NCBI RefSeq assembly: GCF_947500265.1
Contig: NZ_CANMRN010000005.1
Location: 95,307-159,306, forward strand
DNA: 64,000 bases
Reading direction: 5' to 3'
From: an uncultured Psychrobacter sp.
Lineage (GTDB): Bacteria; Pseudomonadota; Gammaproteobacteria; Pseudomonadales; Moraxellaceae
Positions 7,511 through 17,949 of this stretch are shown here, in pieces. A program made the translations under genes and the position numbers. Below the pieces are notes generated by a model. The model was not told where the DNA came from, made no database searches, and saw only the letters and a program-made list of their open reading frames with translations. Position 1 is the stretch's first letter. Every line of letters starts with the position of its first letter.

Positions 7511-9784
7511 CTAAAACTTATAATTCACACCCATGAAGAATGAGCGGCCAACACCTGGTACGGCAGTACCCCAGTTAGACCCTGGTGCTAACTCACCATT
7601 CATTGACATGGTTTTACCTTGACCCATATAAGCACCGCCTAAAGGCAAGGCGTAGTTTCTGTCAAACACATTATCGATACCCACTTCGACACTGATATCT
7701 TTCCACTGATAACCAGTACTTAGATTCAACAAGCCATAGCCTGAGGTTTTCAGCTCATTACGAGGATCTGAGACTTTGTTTTTGGCAGCGACGCCCACTA
7801 CTTCAACTTGGTTTTTCCAACCGCTATTCTCATGATTAAGTGCAATGCTACCATTCAAGGGCATTATGTTATATAGATCAGAGCCAGTTTCTTCGTTCTT
7901 GCCATTGGTGTAGCTCAGTGAACCTGAGAGGCCCCAATAACCCCAAGCATTATTGGCTAAGTCACGATCTGCGGTGATATCGATGCCATATATTCTAGCG
8001 TCTTGATTGGTATAACGTAGCACCTTGTATCGATCTACTGTTTGGGTAGCTGCAGGTGCGTTCGTAGCTGAGTCCCACTGTACAGCATCGACATAGTCGT
8101 CAATTTTTGAATAGTAAGGAGTAGCTTTGATGTTCCAACTATCATTAACAGCATGCCAATCAAAAGTTGCCGATAAAGTATTGGATTTTTCTGGTTGCAG
8201 GCTTGGATCACCAAAATAGCCATTACCATCACCCACAGTATTGTTCATGATAGCCGCCATTGGCCATGTTGACCATGTATATCGCTCATAAAGACTTGGG
8301 GTACGCTCTTTATGGGCAACGCCTAGCTCTATTGAACGTTGTTCATCTATATCATAATGGGCTATCACGGTTGCATCAATATTATTGTCAGTGATGCTTC
8401 GATCACTAGCGTTGAAGTTAGCGCTATCACGAGTTTGATTAGCCATCATGTTATAGCCAATGACTTCATCAGCGCTAGTACGTACGTTTTCGTAACGAGC
8501 ACCAATTTGAGTGGTCCATTTCGGCGTGATTTGCTTTTCCCATTCGCCATAGACGCCAATACGTTGGCGCTGACCATTATTGATATTTTGGAACTCATTT
8601 GGTGACATCATCCCAGTACCAGAAGCTGGCCATAAGTCGTTGAGCGTATAGTCTTGATATTCAGCACCTACGGTCACTGTTCCTTGGTTAGTCAATTCAA
8701 TAATACCTTTGATATTAGCACCGATAGTTTCGCTATCGGTATGCATTGGCATGCCATTGGCGTCATTATAAAAGAACTGTTTATCATCACCAAAGTTCAT
8801 GTAATGATCAACGTCTTCATGATAAGCCTGTGCTTCTAACTGCCCCCAACCCAACTCACCTTTGTAACGTAAGTTGATTCTATCGAGCTGATTGTCAAGC
8901 ATATCCATACGCTGGTTTGGGTATAGCTCCTCTGGTACACGCTGCGATAAATAAGTGCCTTGTAGTAAATGGTCACCGTTTTTATAAGCAAGATCTAGCG
9001 ATTGGTTTTTGCTTTCAAAAGCGGTAGATCCGACTTCATCTTTGGGTAGTTGTTTATCACCATTACCTGTTGCTGTGTAAGACTTAAAGTCGCCACCAGC
9101 AGTATAATTATCAGACTGAGCATAGCTACCTTTATAAGTTAAGCTAAAAGTATCATCCGCTAGCGTCGTTGAAAGGTTGGCACCGTAGCCATTACCATTG
9201 CTGCGATAAAACGCTCCAACTTCACCTGAGCTGACCAAAGTGCTGTCTGCAGAAAATACTGGCTCTGCAGTTTCAACAACGATAGTGCCGCCGATACTAT
9301 TACCGCCAACACTCACTGGTGTGACGCCAGCATAGACAGTAGCGTCTGCCACTGCGCTAGGTGCGATATAAGATAGCGGTGAATTCATGCTATTTGGACA
9401 AGAAGCAATTGAGTCCACACCGTCTACCAAAATACGTAAACGGTTGTCGGCCAAACCTCTAACAACAGGTAAGCTTGAGATACCGCCAGCACTCTGTACA
9501 TTGATACCAGGGATTTTGGTCAATATGGTAGCGGTATCACTGGTCGCAACTTGTTTGCTATTGATATCATTGCGATCGAGCGTTGCAGCTGTGCCTAGAA
9601 TATTGGTACTTGCTACGGGGGCATAAACGGTGATTGTCGGTAAGGTTGCAGTTGGAAGCGCTTCGCTATGACCATAACTATTTATGTTGGCAGTGTCAGC
9701 ATAGGCGCTACTGATTTGAAATAAAGCTATAGATAAAACACTGAGTTTTAAGGTAGGTACAGCATTCATTGGTGAAATTAACAT
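7511..9784 (-). CDS. TonB-dependent receptor, copper type (OprC/NosA-like)
   Basis: Plug domain PVVRGLADNRLRILVDGVDSIASCPNSMNSPLSYI (CPN.MN.PLSYI is typical of OprC/NosA), C-terminal barrel ending in F, Met-rich segments. Confidence 0.8.
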   Translation of the reverse strand: MLISPMNAVPTLKLSVLSIALFQISSAYADTANINSYGHSEALPTATLPTITVYAPVASTNILGTAATLDRNDINSKQVATSDTATILTKIPGINVQSAGGISSLPVVRGLADNRLRILVDGVDSIASCPNSMNSPLSYIAPSAVADATVYAGVTPVSVGGNSIGGTIVVETAEPVFSADSTLVSSGEVGAFYRSNGNGYGANLSTTLADDTFSLTYKGSYAQSDNYTAGGDFKSYTATGNGDKQLPKDEVGSTAFESKNQSLDLAYKNGDHLLQGTYLSQRVPEELYPNQRMDMLDNQLDRINLRYKGELGWGQLEAQAYHEDVDHYMNFGDDKQFFYNDANGMPMHTDSETIGANIKGIIELTNQGTVTVGAEYQDYTLNDLWPASGTGMMSPNEFQNINNGQRQRIGVYGEWEKQITPKWTTQIGARYENVRTSADEVIGYNMMANQTRDSANFNASDRSITDNNIDATVIAHYDIDEQRSIELGVAHKERTPSLYERYTWSTWPMAAIMNNTVGDGNGYFGDPSLQPEKSNTLSATFDWHAVNDSWNIKATPYYSKIDDYVDAVQWDSATNAPAATQTVDRYKVLRYTNQDARIYGIDITADRDLANNAWGYWGLSGSLSYTNGKNEETGSDLYNIMPLNGSIALNHENSGWKNQVEVVGVAAKNKVSDPRNELKTSGYGLLNLSTGYQWKDISVEVGIDNVFDRNYALPLGGAYMGQGKTMSMNGELAPGSNWGTAVPGVGRSFFMGVNYKF

Positions 9785-10061
9785 CTTATTTTCCTAGAAA
9801 TTCTTAAACGTTTTAAACGTCTTTTATAAAATCGGTTATTCAGTTTTTTGTCCCAAGATGCCATTTAGGCCAAGTAATTGTGGGTTTAGACTAGGTGCTT
9901 ACTGAGCATGTTCCGATATAAATAGACGGTATTTTCAGCACAATATTGTGAGTGCAGTATTTTGAGTGCAGTGTTTTAGGCAAACGCATACAAACGCGTC
10001 AATCAAAGCTTCAAATAAGCTCATTGATTGATAGCAACTACCTGCCTTTAAATATCACTGA

Positions 10062-10649
10062 TTATATGAGTATAGATTGTGGAGGAGCGCGTGTAAGAGG
10101 TTGTAAGAAATTACTAGGATAGTAGGCATTTGAGCGATACAAAAGCGTAACTAAGACAGTAGACAGCTCTATCAAAGCTGAATCAGTATGTGTAAAAGCG
10201 ACTGGTAATAGTGCTGCAGACATGGCAGTGCAAAAGTCGCAGCCATTGTATTTTACGGAGTCAGGGTCAGAGCTTCTAACCTTATCTTCGGTATATAAGA
10301 CTTCCTGTGAAGGTGCGGCGACAACCGTTACGACTGGCTTAACAGTCGCAGGCGATGCTAAAGATAAGGATGCATTATGATGAGGTAAATGACGAGCGGC
10401 ACTATCAATGGGTATGTTGTGATTCGTTTGAGTAATATCAGCCTGTATTTTCTCATACTGCTTAGCTGCCGATACAATCGGTGCAAGCTCAGCACAGATA
10501 CCATGACCTAAGTGGGTATTGTCATCCCATAGAGGTGTCAGCAATAGAGAGATGTGCATGATCCAAGCAAAACATGCAACCACCGTGCCCAACCACATTG
10601 TTACGGGTGATGAATATCGTAAAACAAGCTTGCGATGCTTAGTAGACAT
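10062..10649 (-). CDS. DUF2946-like small membrane protein associated with a copper receptor
   Basis: N-terminal TM, YNGCDFCTAMSAALLPVAF; sits directly upstream of the OprC-like receptor on the same strand. Confidence 0.55.
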   Translation of the reverse strand: MSTKHRKLVLRYSSPVTMWLGTVVACFAWIMHISLLLTPLWDDNTHLGHGICAELAPIVSAAKQYEKIQADITQTNHNIPIDSAARHLPHHNASLSLASPATVKPVVTVVAAPSQEVLYTEDKVRSSDPDSVKYNGCDFCTAMSAALLPVAFTHTDSALIELSTVLVTLLYRSNAYYPSNFLQPLTRAPPQSILI

Positions 10650-11238
10650 GATAGGGTCATCTTATTACCTAGCTGTTAATCATGCATAGGTAATATTAGT
10701 AACATTTATAGTTAGGGAGGCTTGATATTTTGAAAAATCAGTTTGAAGCATTCAAGAAAAGATACTTAACAAAATATACATGACCGCAAGTAATGCCATT
10801 CTAAGGTAATGGGTATTCTTTTTACAAGCTTTATTTAAGCAAGTAGATATCATTTTTTACGGTAAAATCCTTAAATATTAATTAAGCAGCTTAATTGTAA
10901 ATAATAGAGTGCAGTAGTTTACCTCTAAACCCTTAATATTACTAAGGATATTTATCAAAGAGATGTAAATGTTATATCTTATTGATTCTTTGAGTGTTTT
11001 TTTGTTTGCAAACCCCAATCGATGTTGCTATATTATTATTGAATATATAAATTTGTATATTAATAAAATAGAATTTCAACAGCACTAATATTAAGCCGCA
11101 TCAAACCTATAAAAGTCATACTGAATAGGCTTTTGTAGCTGGAATGAACTGATGATAAAAGTTGTTTGTATTTTTTCATCACATGTTTTTATTGATAGTA
11201 ATAGCTAGTCAAATAACATATAGGTTGGGGAGTACAAA

Positions 11239-13530
11239 ATGAAGATTCAAAAATACTTGTTAGTGTCGGTTGCACCGGTGGCACTGGTAGTTCCATTGAC
11301 TATTGCACATGCAGATACTTTCGATACTGATGCTTTCATTGGAACGTCAGGTGGTGGCTTTGTCTATGTCGATGAAAAAGAAAATGTCGTAGAGCCAGGT
11401 ATTAAGGCGATAACCTTTACCGCGTCTAGGGACGATGAGTATACGAATGAAAATCCGGTTATTGTTGAACCTTATGATAGATTCACCACTAGCTTCTCAG
11501 ATCTTGACTCACGCGGTATCGTTACCAATTGTCTGATGGCGAGTAATGAAGCGCTGTGTGATTCAATATCTGGGTCTGGCAAACGTATAAAAAACTATCT
11601 AACAGGAATGGATCCATTTGATACGCATTTTCGTACTTCAACAAAAGAATATATAAATACAGAAACAGATGAACCTATCGATACTTCATCAGTGGATTAT
11701 TTCACGTTTGGAAAAATGTCTAATTTTACAGGTGCGCGTATTACTGGTTTCAATATTGAGCTATTGGATAAAGATGGTAATCTAATGGATGAGTTGGATC
11801 CTGATAACACTGCTTTATTTAACCTCGATGCTACAGATATTGGTTTAGGTGCTGGATTGACCGATGGTTTATTTGGTGGCGGTGGTCAAGAAGGTGAAAT
11901 TGGATTTTTCTCTCCTGAAAAAACAAAATTTAATCTTGTCACAAAGTCAAGGAATACTTTGACGTTCGATGGTCTCTCCAACGATGAATACAATGCACTT
12001 TTCGGTACAGGCTATCTAGACAACACTATGGTACCAGACGGTATATTCTGGGACGATAATGAAGATCCCGATGATGAGGGTGCACTAATCGCGTGGAATA
12101 ATCCTTCTAAAGGTGGCTGGACATACGGCACACTAGATACTGAAGACAATATTGCCGCCAGACTTACTGATTTAGCAACTTCATTAGGCGTTAGTGTAGA
12201 GGACCTTGGTTATGAGTCAGGCAGCTTAGTACCTGAGACTATTGTGGCTGCGGCAACAGCGAATGGTTTATTTGAAGTTGAACCAGTCGAAGATCTACGT
12301 AATGCCAATCTGAATTACACAATGACGGTCGGTACTATTGACGGTGGTGAAGTAACAGTGCGCATTGCTCCAAAGTTTGCACCTATCGTCGCGAGTGCAA
12401 CATCTGATTATCAGTTGCGAAATGCAATTTATGTGGATACGTTGGCCGAAGTTCCTTATCTAAACCTTCTAGGTAATAACGAAACTTATCAAGATGCCAT
12501 CTCTGGTATTGAAGAGATGAGTGCAACTGAAAAATCGAAGTTCCTAAATAGTATCGGATTTGGTTACGCAGCAGCATTCACTAATATTGGCTTCGAGGCA
12601 TCGCGTGATCAGTTAAGAGCCGTTACTAGATCTGTACCTTGGGATAGCATGAGTAATAATCAGGATGCTAATTCAAATAATGATAGTTGGTTAATGCAGG
12701 ATGGTCTGTATGGTTTTGCTTCGCAAAGTGGCTCACGTTCATCATATGATCCAGTGAGTAATTCTCTAGGTTATGATATTGATGTTTATTCACTTTCTGC
12801 AGGTATAGAGAAGCGTCTAAACGGTACTAATTCCTCGCTAGGTTTGGCAGTAGGTTATACAGATTCAGAGGCAGAAGCGTATCAGAATCAAGGCAAGATA
12901 GATGCTGATGGTTACTCAGTAACAGCCTTTACACGAACTCGTTTTGGTGCGGGCGGCTTAGTGCAAGCCTCAGTCGGCTATCAAGATCTATCATATGACT
13001 CGTCACGGGAAGCACCGGATCAGTCCACCGCAACTGCAAATACCGACGGCTCACAGGTTTTCGCAGCATTAAATGTTGATTATTTGAAAGACATGGGCGG
13101 CTTTAAAGTAGGTCCTACGGCATCAATTGAATATTATGATGTTTCAGTTGACGGATTTACTGAAAATAGCGCAGGTATTTGGAATCTAGAAGTTGGAGAT
13201 CAAGACTCTGATATCCTTCTAGCTTCTATCGGTGCCCGTGGTGAATATCAACTCCCTACTAGTAATACTCGTCTAACAGGTAGTGTTAAATACACAAACG
13301 CATCTGGCGATGATCTTGCTATCAAGAGCGGTTTCATAGACCAAAATGGTTTAGCACCTTACACAGTGAAAGGTATGGATGAAGACTTGATAGATGTGAG
13401 TGTTGGCGTTGATCATGTTATTAGAACTAATGCCTCTACTCAAGTTGCTGTATACGGTGGTTATAATGGAACATTTGGTAGTGACTATGATAGTCAAGGC
13501 CTACAAATTGGCTTAAACACTACTTTTTAG
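11239..13530 (+). CDS. Surface protein with C-terminal autotransporter-like beta-barrel (choice-of-anchor F-like)
   Basis: Signal peptide MKIQKYLLVSVAPVALVVPLTIAHA; C-terminal alternating strands ending SQGLQIGLNTTF. Confidence 0.6.
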   Translation: MKIQKYLLVSVAPVALVVPLTIAHADTFDTDAFIGTSGGGFVYVDEKENVVEPGIKAITFTASRDDEYTNENPVIVEPYDRFTTSFSDLDSRGIVTNCLMASNEALCDSISGSGKRIKNYLTGMDPFDTHFRTSTKEYINTETDEPIDTSSVDYFTFGKMSNFTGARITGFNIELLDKDGNLMDELDPDNTALFNLDATDIGLGAGLTDGLFGGGGQEGEIGFFSPEKTKFNLVTKSRNTLTFDGLSNDEYNALFGTGYLDNTMVPDGIFWDDNEDPDDEGALIAWNNPSKGGWTYGTLDTEDNIAARLTDLATSLGVSVEDLGYESGSLVPETIVAAATANGLFEVEPVEDLRNANLNYTMTVGTIDGGEVTVRIAPKFAPIVASATSDYQLRNAIYVDTLAEVPYLNLLGNNETYQDAISGIEEMSATEKSKFLNSIGFGYAAAFTNIGFEASRDQLRAVTRSVPWDSMSNNQDANSNNDSWLMQDGLYGFASQSGSRSSYDPVSNSLGYDIDVYSLSAGIEKRLNGTNSSLGLAVGYTDSEAEAYQNQGKIDADGYSVTAFTRTRFGAGGLVQASVGYQDLSYDSSREAPDQSTATANTDGSQVFAALNVDYLKDMGGFKVGPTASIEYYDVSVDGFTENSAGIWNLEVGDQDSDILLASIGARGEYQLPTSNTRLTGSVKYTNASGDDLAIKSGFIDQNGLAPYTVKGMDEDLIDVSVGVDHVIRTNASTQVAVYGGYNGTFGSDYDSQGLQIGLNTTF

Positions 13531-13576
13531 ATAGATAAAATACTCACCTCTTCCTATTAAGGATTAAGATTTTATG

Positions 13577-13608
13577 AAAAGCCAGATACTAGATTATCTG
13601 GCTTTTTT
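13577..13608 (+). terminator. Rho-independent terminator
   Basis: AAAAGCCAGATA...TATCTGGCTTTTTT. Confidence 0.8.
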
Positions 13609-13724
13609 ATAAGTATGTATTGCGGTAAAGGCATTAATAGCAATCCCAAAAAGTACGATTTCTTTTATCTCTTGTGCCTTTGTAGCGATTTATAATTTCT
13701 CTAAATAGCGCTTTCTAAAACAAC

Positions 13725-13930
13725 GCTCCTAGTATTTAGCACGATAGTAGTTTGATGAGGCAATCAGCATTACTCGACAGATTGGCTCGATCCCGTGATT
13801 ATTTTTGTAGTCATCGATAAACTGACTAATTATCCAGTTTGCGGTCGAGCTCTGCCTGTGCGAAAAAGTCGTATTCTTGTGCATGACTTCATTCGCTTGT
13901 TTGAGCTCTTTAATACGCTGCCCCTATCTT
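13725..13930 (-). mobile_element. IS3-family remnant (OrfA C-terminus and OrfB N-terminus)
   Basis: Reverse strand reads GQRIKELKQANEVMHKNTTFFAQAELDRKLDN* followed by ISQFIDDYKNNHGIEPICRVMLIASSNYYRAKY*, typical of the IS3 OrfA/OrfB junction; no ORF covers it. Confidence 0.75.
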
Positions 13931-14496
13931 CGTACTTGCACATTTTCAGGTATGGTTTTATTTATATGCTTTTATACCATTATGTCCGATCTTCAAGCCT
14001 ACAGCCCCTGGTTACAATCTCTGACGCTATTACTTAGATAGCTAACCATGTGAATGTAAAGAAGTAAACGCCTAACGTTTTAATCAGCATATGAACGACA
14101 CGTTCTTTTGTCTAAAGCATAGTAACTGACTGACTAAATGCAATTAATATATATATTTGTATACTATACAATAGTATATCGTGTATTATTACTACAGATT
14201 TATTTAAATATATTACTAATAACTATCAACAAGAACAGTTGAATATTAATTATCTTTTTGATCTTTATTTCATAGTATTTTTTATATCATCGATAATTAT
14301 CTAACGACTACTATATATAGCAATCCATTCGTACAACAGATAGATGACTGTTAATTTTTAAGAGCTTATATTGATAATTTTAGCTAAATAACTATTGGCT
14401 ATTACCCGTAATATTTTTTACTTTTATGGACGAACAGTTGCTTAAACATATCATGGAAGGTTGCGCCACTCAGTTAACAAACAAAGGTAACCATTT

Positions 14497-16005
14497 ATGT
14501 TCGCTGCATTTGTGATCGATCAGATGGATGCGTTGATGCTCGCACGTATCCAATTTGCTTTTGTCATTTCATGGCATATTGTTTTCCCCGCTTTTTCTAT
14601 CGGACTTGCCAGTTTTTTAACGGTACTAGAGTTTCGTTGGCTTAGAACGGGTAACCCTATCTATGCTGAAGTCTATAAGCATTGGGTCAAGATCTTTGCT
14701 GTAGTCTTTGGTCTTGGTGTCGTATCAGGCGTTGTAATGTCCTATCAGTTCGGCACTAACTGGGCGGTGTTCTCAGATAAAGCCGGTAACGTCATAGGTC
14801 CATTATTAGCTTATGAAGTATTGACGGCGTTTTTCTTAGAAGCGTCCTTCTTAGGTATCATGCTCTTTGGTTGGGGCCGCGTTAGCAAACGTATGCACTT
14901 TGCCTCAACTGCGATTGTCGCTATTGGTACACTGATATCAGCTACTTGGATTTTGTCGGCTAATAGCTTTATGCAAACGCCACAAGGTTTTATGATAGGC
15001 GCTGATGGTCTTCTCTATCCTACCAATTGGCTTGAGATTATATTTAACCCCTCCTTCCCCTACCGTTTTGCACATATGGTAACGGCTGCCTACTTAACGA
15101 CTGCTTTTGTCATCGGCGGCGTTGGCGCTTATTATATTCAATCAAAAAAACACACTGAAAATCGCAAGCACGGTCAAGTCATGCTCGGTATGGCGATGAT
15201 TATGGCTATCTTTGTTGCGCCAGCTCAAGTGTTGATCGGTGATGAGCATGGTCTAAACACTTTAGAGCATCAGCCGGCTAAAGTTGCCGCAATGGAAGGT
15301 ATTTGGGAAGATGAGCGCGGTGCAGCTTTGCGTCTATTCGCTATCCCAGATCAAGAAAATCAGACTAATAAGTATGAAGTAAGTATTCCCTATGTCTCAG
15401 GGTTAATTCTGACTCATTCACTAGATGGTGAGGTCAAAGGACTTAAAAACTGGGCGCCAGAAGATCAACCACCTGTCGCCATTGTATTCTGGGCATTCCG
15501 GATTATGGTTGCTATTGGTACATTGATGGTACTTGTCGGCCTATTCAGTATCTATAAATACTTCAAAAAACAACATTACAACCCTGAAAGCAAATGGTTT
15601 CACCGGGCATGGATGGTCATGACCCCGATGGGTTTTATTGCAGTGCTTTCAGGTTGGTTCGTTACTGAAGTAGGACGCCAGCCTTGGACTGTATATGGTG
15701 TCATTCGTACCGCTGAGAGTATTTCACCAGTAGCTGCTCAACAAGTCGCCACTACCTTGATTGGCTTTATCGTACTATATATCTTTGTCTTTGGCGCGGG
15801 TAGCTTCTACATTTTAAAATTGATTGCTAAAGGCCCACAACCTTATGAAGATCCTGCGGAAGATAATTTCTATGAGCACTCTGTGACTGAAGGTCAGGGT
15901 CGTACATTAAGTGGAGATAGTAACCCTACTGAAAATCTCAAACGTGATAATACAGAGGACTTGGATACGCATGCAAACGATAAAGATGATGAGGGGTTAC
16001 GCTAA
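14497..16005 (+). CDS. cioA: Cytochrome bd ubiquinol oxidase subunit I (cyanide-insensitive type)
   Basis: LMLARIQFAFVISWHIVFPAFSIGLASFLTVLE; NSFMQTPQGF; FVTEVGRQPWTVYGVIRT; short Q-loop. Confidence 0.93.
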   Translation: MFAAFVIDQMDALMLARIQFAFVISWHIVFPAFSIGLASFLTVLEFRWLRTGNPIYAEVYKHWVKIFAVVFGLGVVSGVVMSYQFGTNWAVFSDKAGNVIGPLLAYEVLTAFFLEASFLGIMLFGWGRVSKRMHFASTAIVAIGTLISATWILSANSFMQTPQGFMIGADGLLYPTNWLEIIFNPSFPYRFAHMVTAAYLTTAFVIGGVGAYYIQSKKHTENRKHGQVMLGMAMIMAIFVAPAQVLIGDEHGLNTLEHQPAKVAAMEGIWEDERGAALRLFAIPDQENQTNKYEVSIPYVSGLILTHSLDGEVKGLKNWAPEDQPPVAIVFWAFRIMVAIGTLMVLVGLFSIYKYFKKQHYNPESKWFHRAWMVMTPMGFIAVLSGWFVTEVGRQPWTVYGVIRTAESISPVAAQQVATTLIGFIVLYIFVFGAGSFYILKLIAKGPQPYEDPAEDNFYEHSVTEGQGRTLSGDSNPTENLKRDNTEDLDTHANDKDDEGLR

Positions 16006-17021
16006 TGTTTAACTTTGGTGATGTATTAGATTTACCTCTAATTTGGGGCGGTTTAGTTGCCTTATCTGTCTTCATATACGTTTTGCTTGATGGTTTTGAT
16101 TTGGGCTGTGGTATTTTATTTCCTTTTGCTGGCTCTGACAAAAATCGTAGCCGCATCATGAACTCTATTGCTCCATTTTGGGATGGTAACGAGACGTGGC
16201 TCGTACTTGGTGGCGGCGGTTTATTTGCCGCATTCCCTGTCGCTTATGGCATTGTTATGAGTGGCTTGTACCTACCAGTTATCTTTATGCTATTCGGTCT
16301 AATTATGCGCGGTGTCGCGTTTGAGTTTCGATTTAAATCCTCAACACGTCGTCATGTATGGGACAGTTTCTTCTTTGTGGGCTCGGTGTTAGCGACTTTT
16401 TGTCAAGGGCTAATGTTGGGTGCTTTAATACAAGGTCTAGAAGCCAGTAATCGTTTATATAGTGGTGGTCCATTCGACTGGTTAACACCTTTCTCTATCG
16501 TCTGCGGCTTTGCGATGATTATTGGTTATGCCTTACTTGGCTCTACGTGGCTAATCATTAAGACAGAACACAACCTACAAGTATGGGCGCGTAAAGTTTC
16601 TGAGTGGCTGCTTTTTGCTTTGGTCGCAGCGATGATAGTGGTAACGGTGTTTATGTACCTCTCAGATATCGTGGCCATTGAAAGCTGGTTCAGTTTACCA
16701 GGTATCCTCTACCTAGCTCCGATGCCAATCATTGTGTTACTGCTATTCTTCTTGATGCGTAAAGACTTGACAGGTGAGCGAGAGTACCGTCCCTTTCTAC
16801 TAACGGTCGCGTTATTTTTGATGGGTTATATCGGTGTTTGTTTTGCTATTTTCCCTTACATTGTTCCCTATCAGATGACTGTTTATGAAGCGGCGGCGGC
16901 GGATACGTCGTTATCCTTTATGCTTATTGGTGCGGTCATCATGCTACCGATTATCCTAAGTTATACTGCTTTTGCCTATTACACCTTTAAGGGAAAAACA
17001 GATCATGAGCATATGTATTAA
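16005..17021 (+). CDS. cioB: Cytochrome bd ubiquinol oxidase subunit II
   Basis: YVLLDGFDLGCGILFPF...APFWDGNETWLVLGGGGLFAAFP; overlaps the cioA stop. Confidence 0.93.
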   Translation: MFNFGDVLDLPLIWGGLVALSVFIYVLLDGFDLGCGILFPFAGSDKNRSRIMNSIAPFWDGNETWLVLGGGGLFAAFPVAYGIVMSGLYLPVIFMLFGLIMRGVAFEFRFKSSTRRHVWDSFFFVGSVLATFCQGLMLGALIQGLEASNRLYSGGPFDWLTPFSIVCGFAMIIGYALLGSTWLIIKTEHNLQVWARKVSEWLLFALVAAMIVVTVFMYLSDIVAIESWFSLPGILYLAPMPIIVLLLFFLMRKDLTGEREYRPFLLTVALFLMGYIGVCFAIFPYIVPYQMTVYEAAAADTSLSFMLIGAVIMLPIILSYTAFAYYTFKGKTDHEHMY

Positions 17022-17109
17022 TCATGATTATCAATAACTGACAGTTGCTGTAAGTCATTATGGCAGCTGGGCCTAACAAGCTGACTAATACGCTAACTAG
17101 GAAGTCATT

Positions 17110-17226
17110 ATGAAAAATTTTAGTAAAAAAGAAACACAATGGGCATGGTTCATTGGATTGTATATAGCAGGGTTTTTGACTATTTTTATTATTGCGCAAT
17201 TAATCAAGCTGGCAATGGGCTTGTAA
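17110..17226 (+). CDS. 38-aa single-TM protein downstream of cioAB (DUF2474/CydX-like)
   Basis: My own translation: MKNFSKKETQWAWFIGLYIAGFLTIFIIAQLIKLAMGL*; position after cioB and W-rich small TM pattern. Not in the supplied ORF track. Confidence 0.65.
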   Translation: MKNFSKKETQWAWFIGLYIAGFLTIFIIAQLIKLAMGL

Positions 17227-17270
17227 TTACTTTAAACATATGATGAACTCACCTATTCTAAGGCATTAAT

Positions 17271-17654
17271 ATGAAAACCTCACATGACCTAGTTAGCGCT
17301 GCGAAAGCGCAAATTACTGAAATACCTGTAGCACAGGCTCAAGTTGCTTGTCATAAAGCAGATATCATTATTGATGTCAGAGAGCCTGCTGAGTATGCTG
17401 CAGGCCATATCAAAGGTGCAGTATCAGTACCTCGTGGCATACTAGAATTTAGAATTTCTGACCTGCCAGCTATTAAGGGTGCTGATACTGAAATCCTACT
17501 ATATTGTCAAAGCAGTGGACGCGCGGCGCTAGCAGCTCAGTCACTAGCAGAACTTGGCTATACGCAAGTGGCCTCAATTGCTGGTGGTTATGAGGCATGT
17601 CTTGAAACGGACATACCAATAACTATGGCAAATGAAGGTATTGATTTTTATTAG
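17271..17654 (+). CDS. Rhodanese-like sulfurtransferase
   Basis: IIIDVREPAEYAAGHIKGAVSVP...LLYCQSSGRAALAAQSLAELGYTQV. Confidence 0.9.
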   Translation: MKTSHDLVSAAKAQITEIPVAQAQVACHKADIIIDVREPAEYAAGHIKGAVSVPRGILEFRISDLPAIKGADTEILLYCQSSGRAALAAQSLAELGYTQVASIAGGYEACLETDIPITMANEGIDFY

Positions 17655-17949
17655 CTACTTATTTTCAATAGGAACGTATTGTATATGCGATTAGGTGGGT
17701 CGACTGATATGTTAGGTCTAATGGTTGGTTTAACTGCTTCTAGCACTGACCATGACTTAAATCTAACTGTTTTAAAACTTTAGGCCATTATCAGTTTATT
17801 GTGCGACTGGGGTTGTTATGAGTAGCATGCGATGATTAACGGTTCTAATCTATTTATCCATAAAAAAGTTCTAGCACTTTATCTAGGGGTAAAGGTATTA
17901 CAGCGCTTAACTAAAAGAAGCGCTGAATACCTCTCTAAAATAAGACCTA

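Noticed and set aside
7342-7536. Track ORF 7342-7536
   Set aside because: Spans the tRNA-like remnant and a terminator and runs into the TonB receptor 3' end; not a credible protein.
9945-9985. Tandem TGAGTGCAGTRTT direct repeats upstream of the TonB receptor
   Set aside because: Only two short copies; could be chance or slippage, no regulator context visible.
13795-14037. Track ORF 13795-14037 (+)
   Set aside because: Lies opposite an IS3 OrfA/OrfB remnant; no independent coding evidence.
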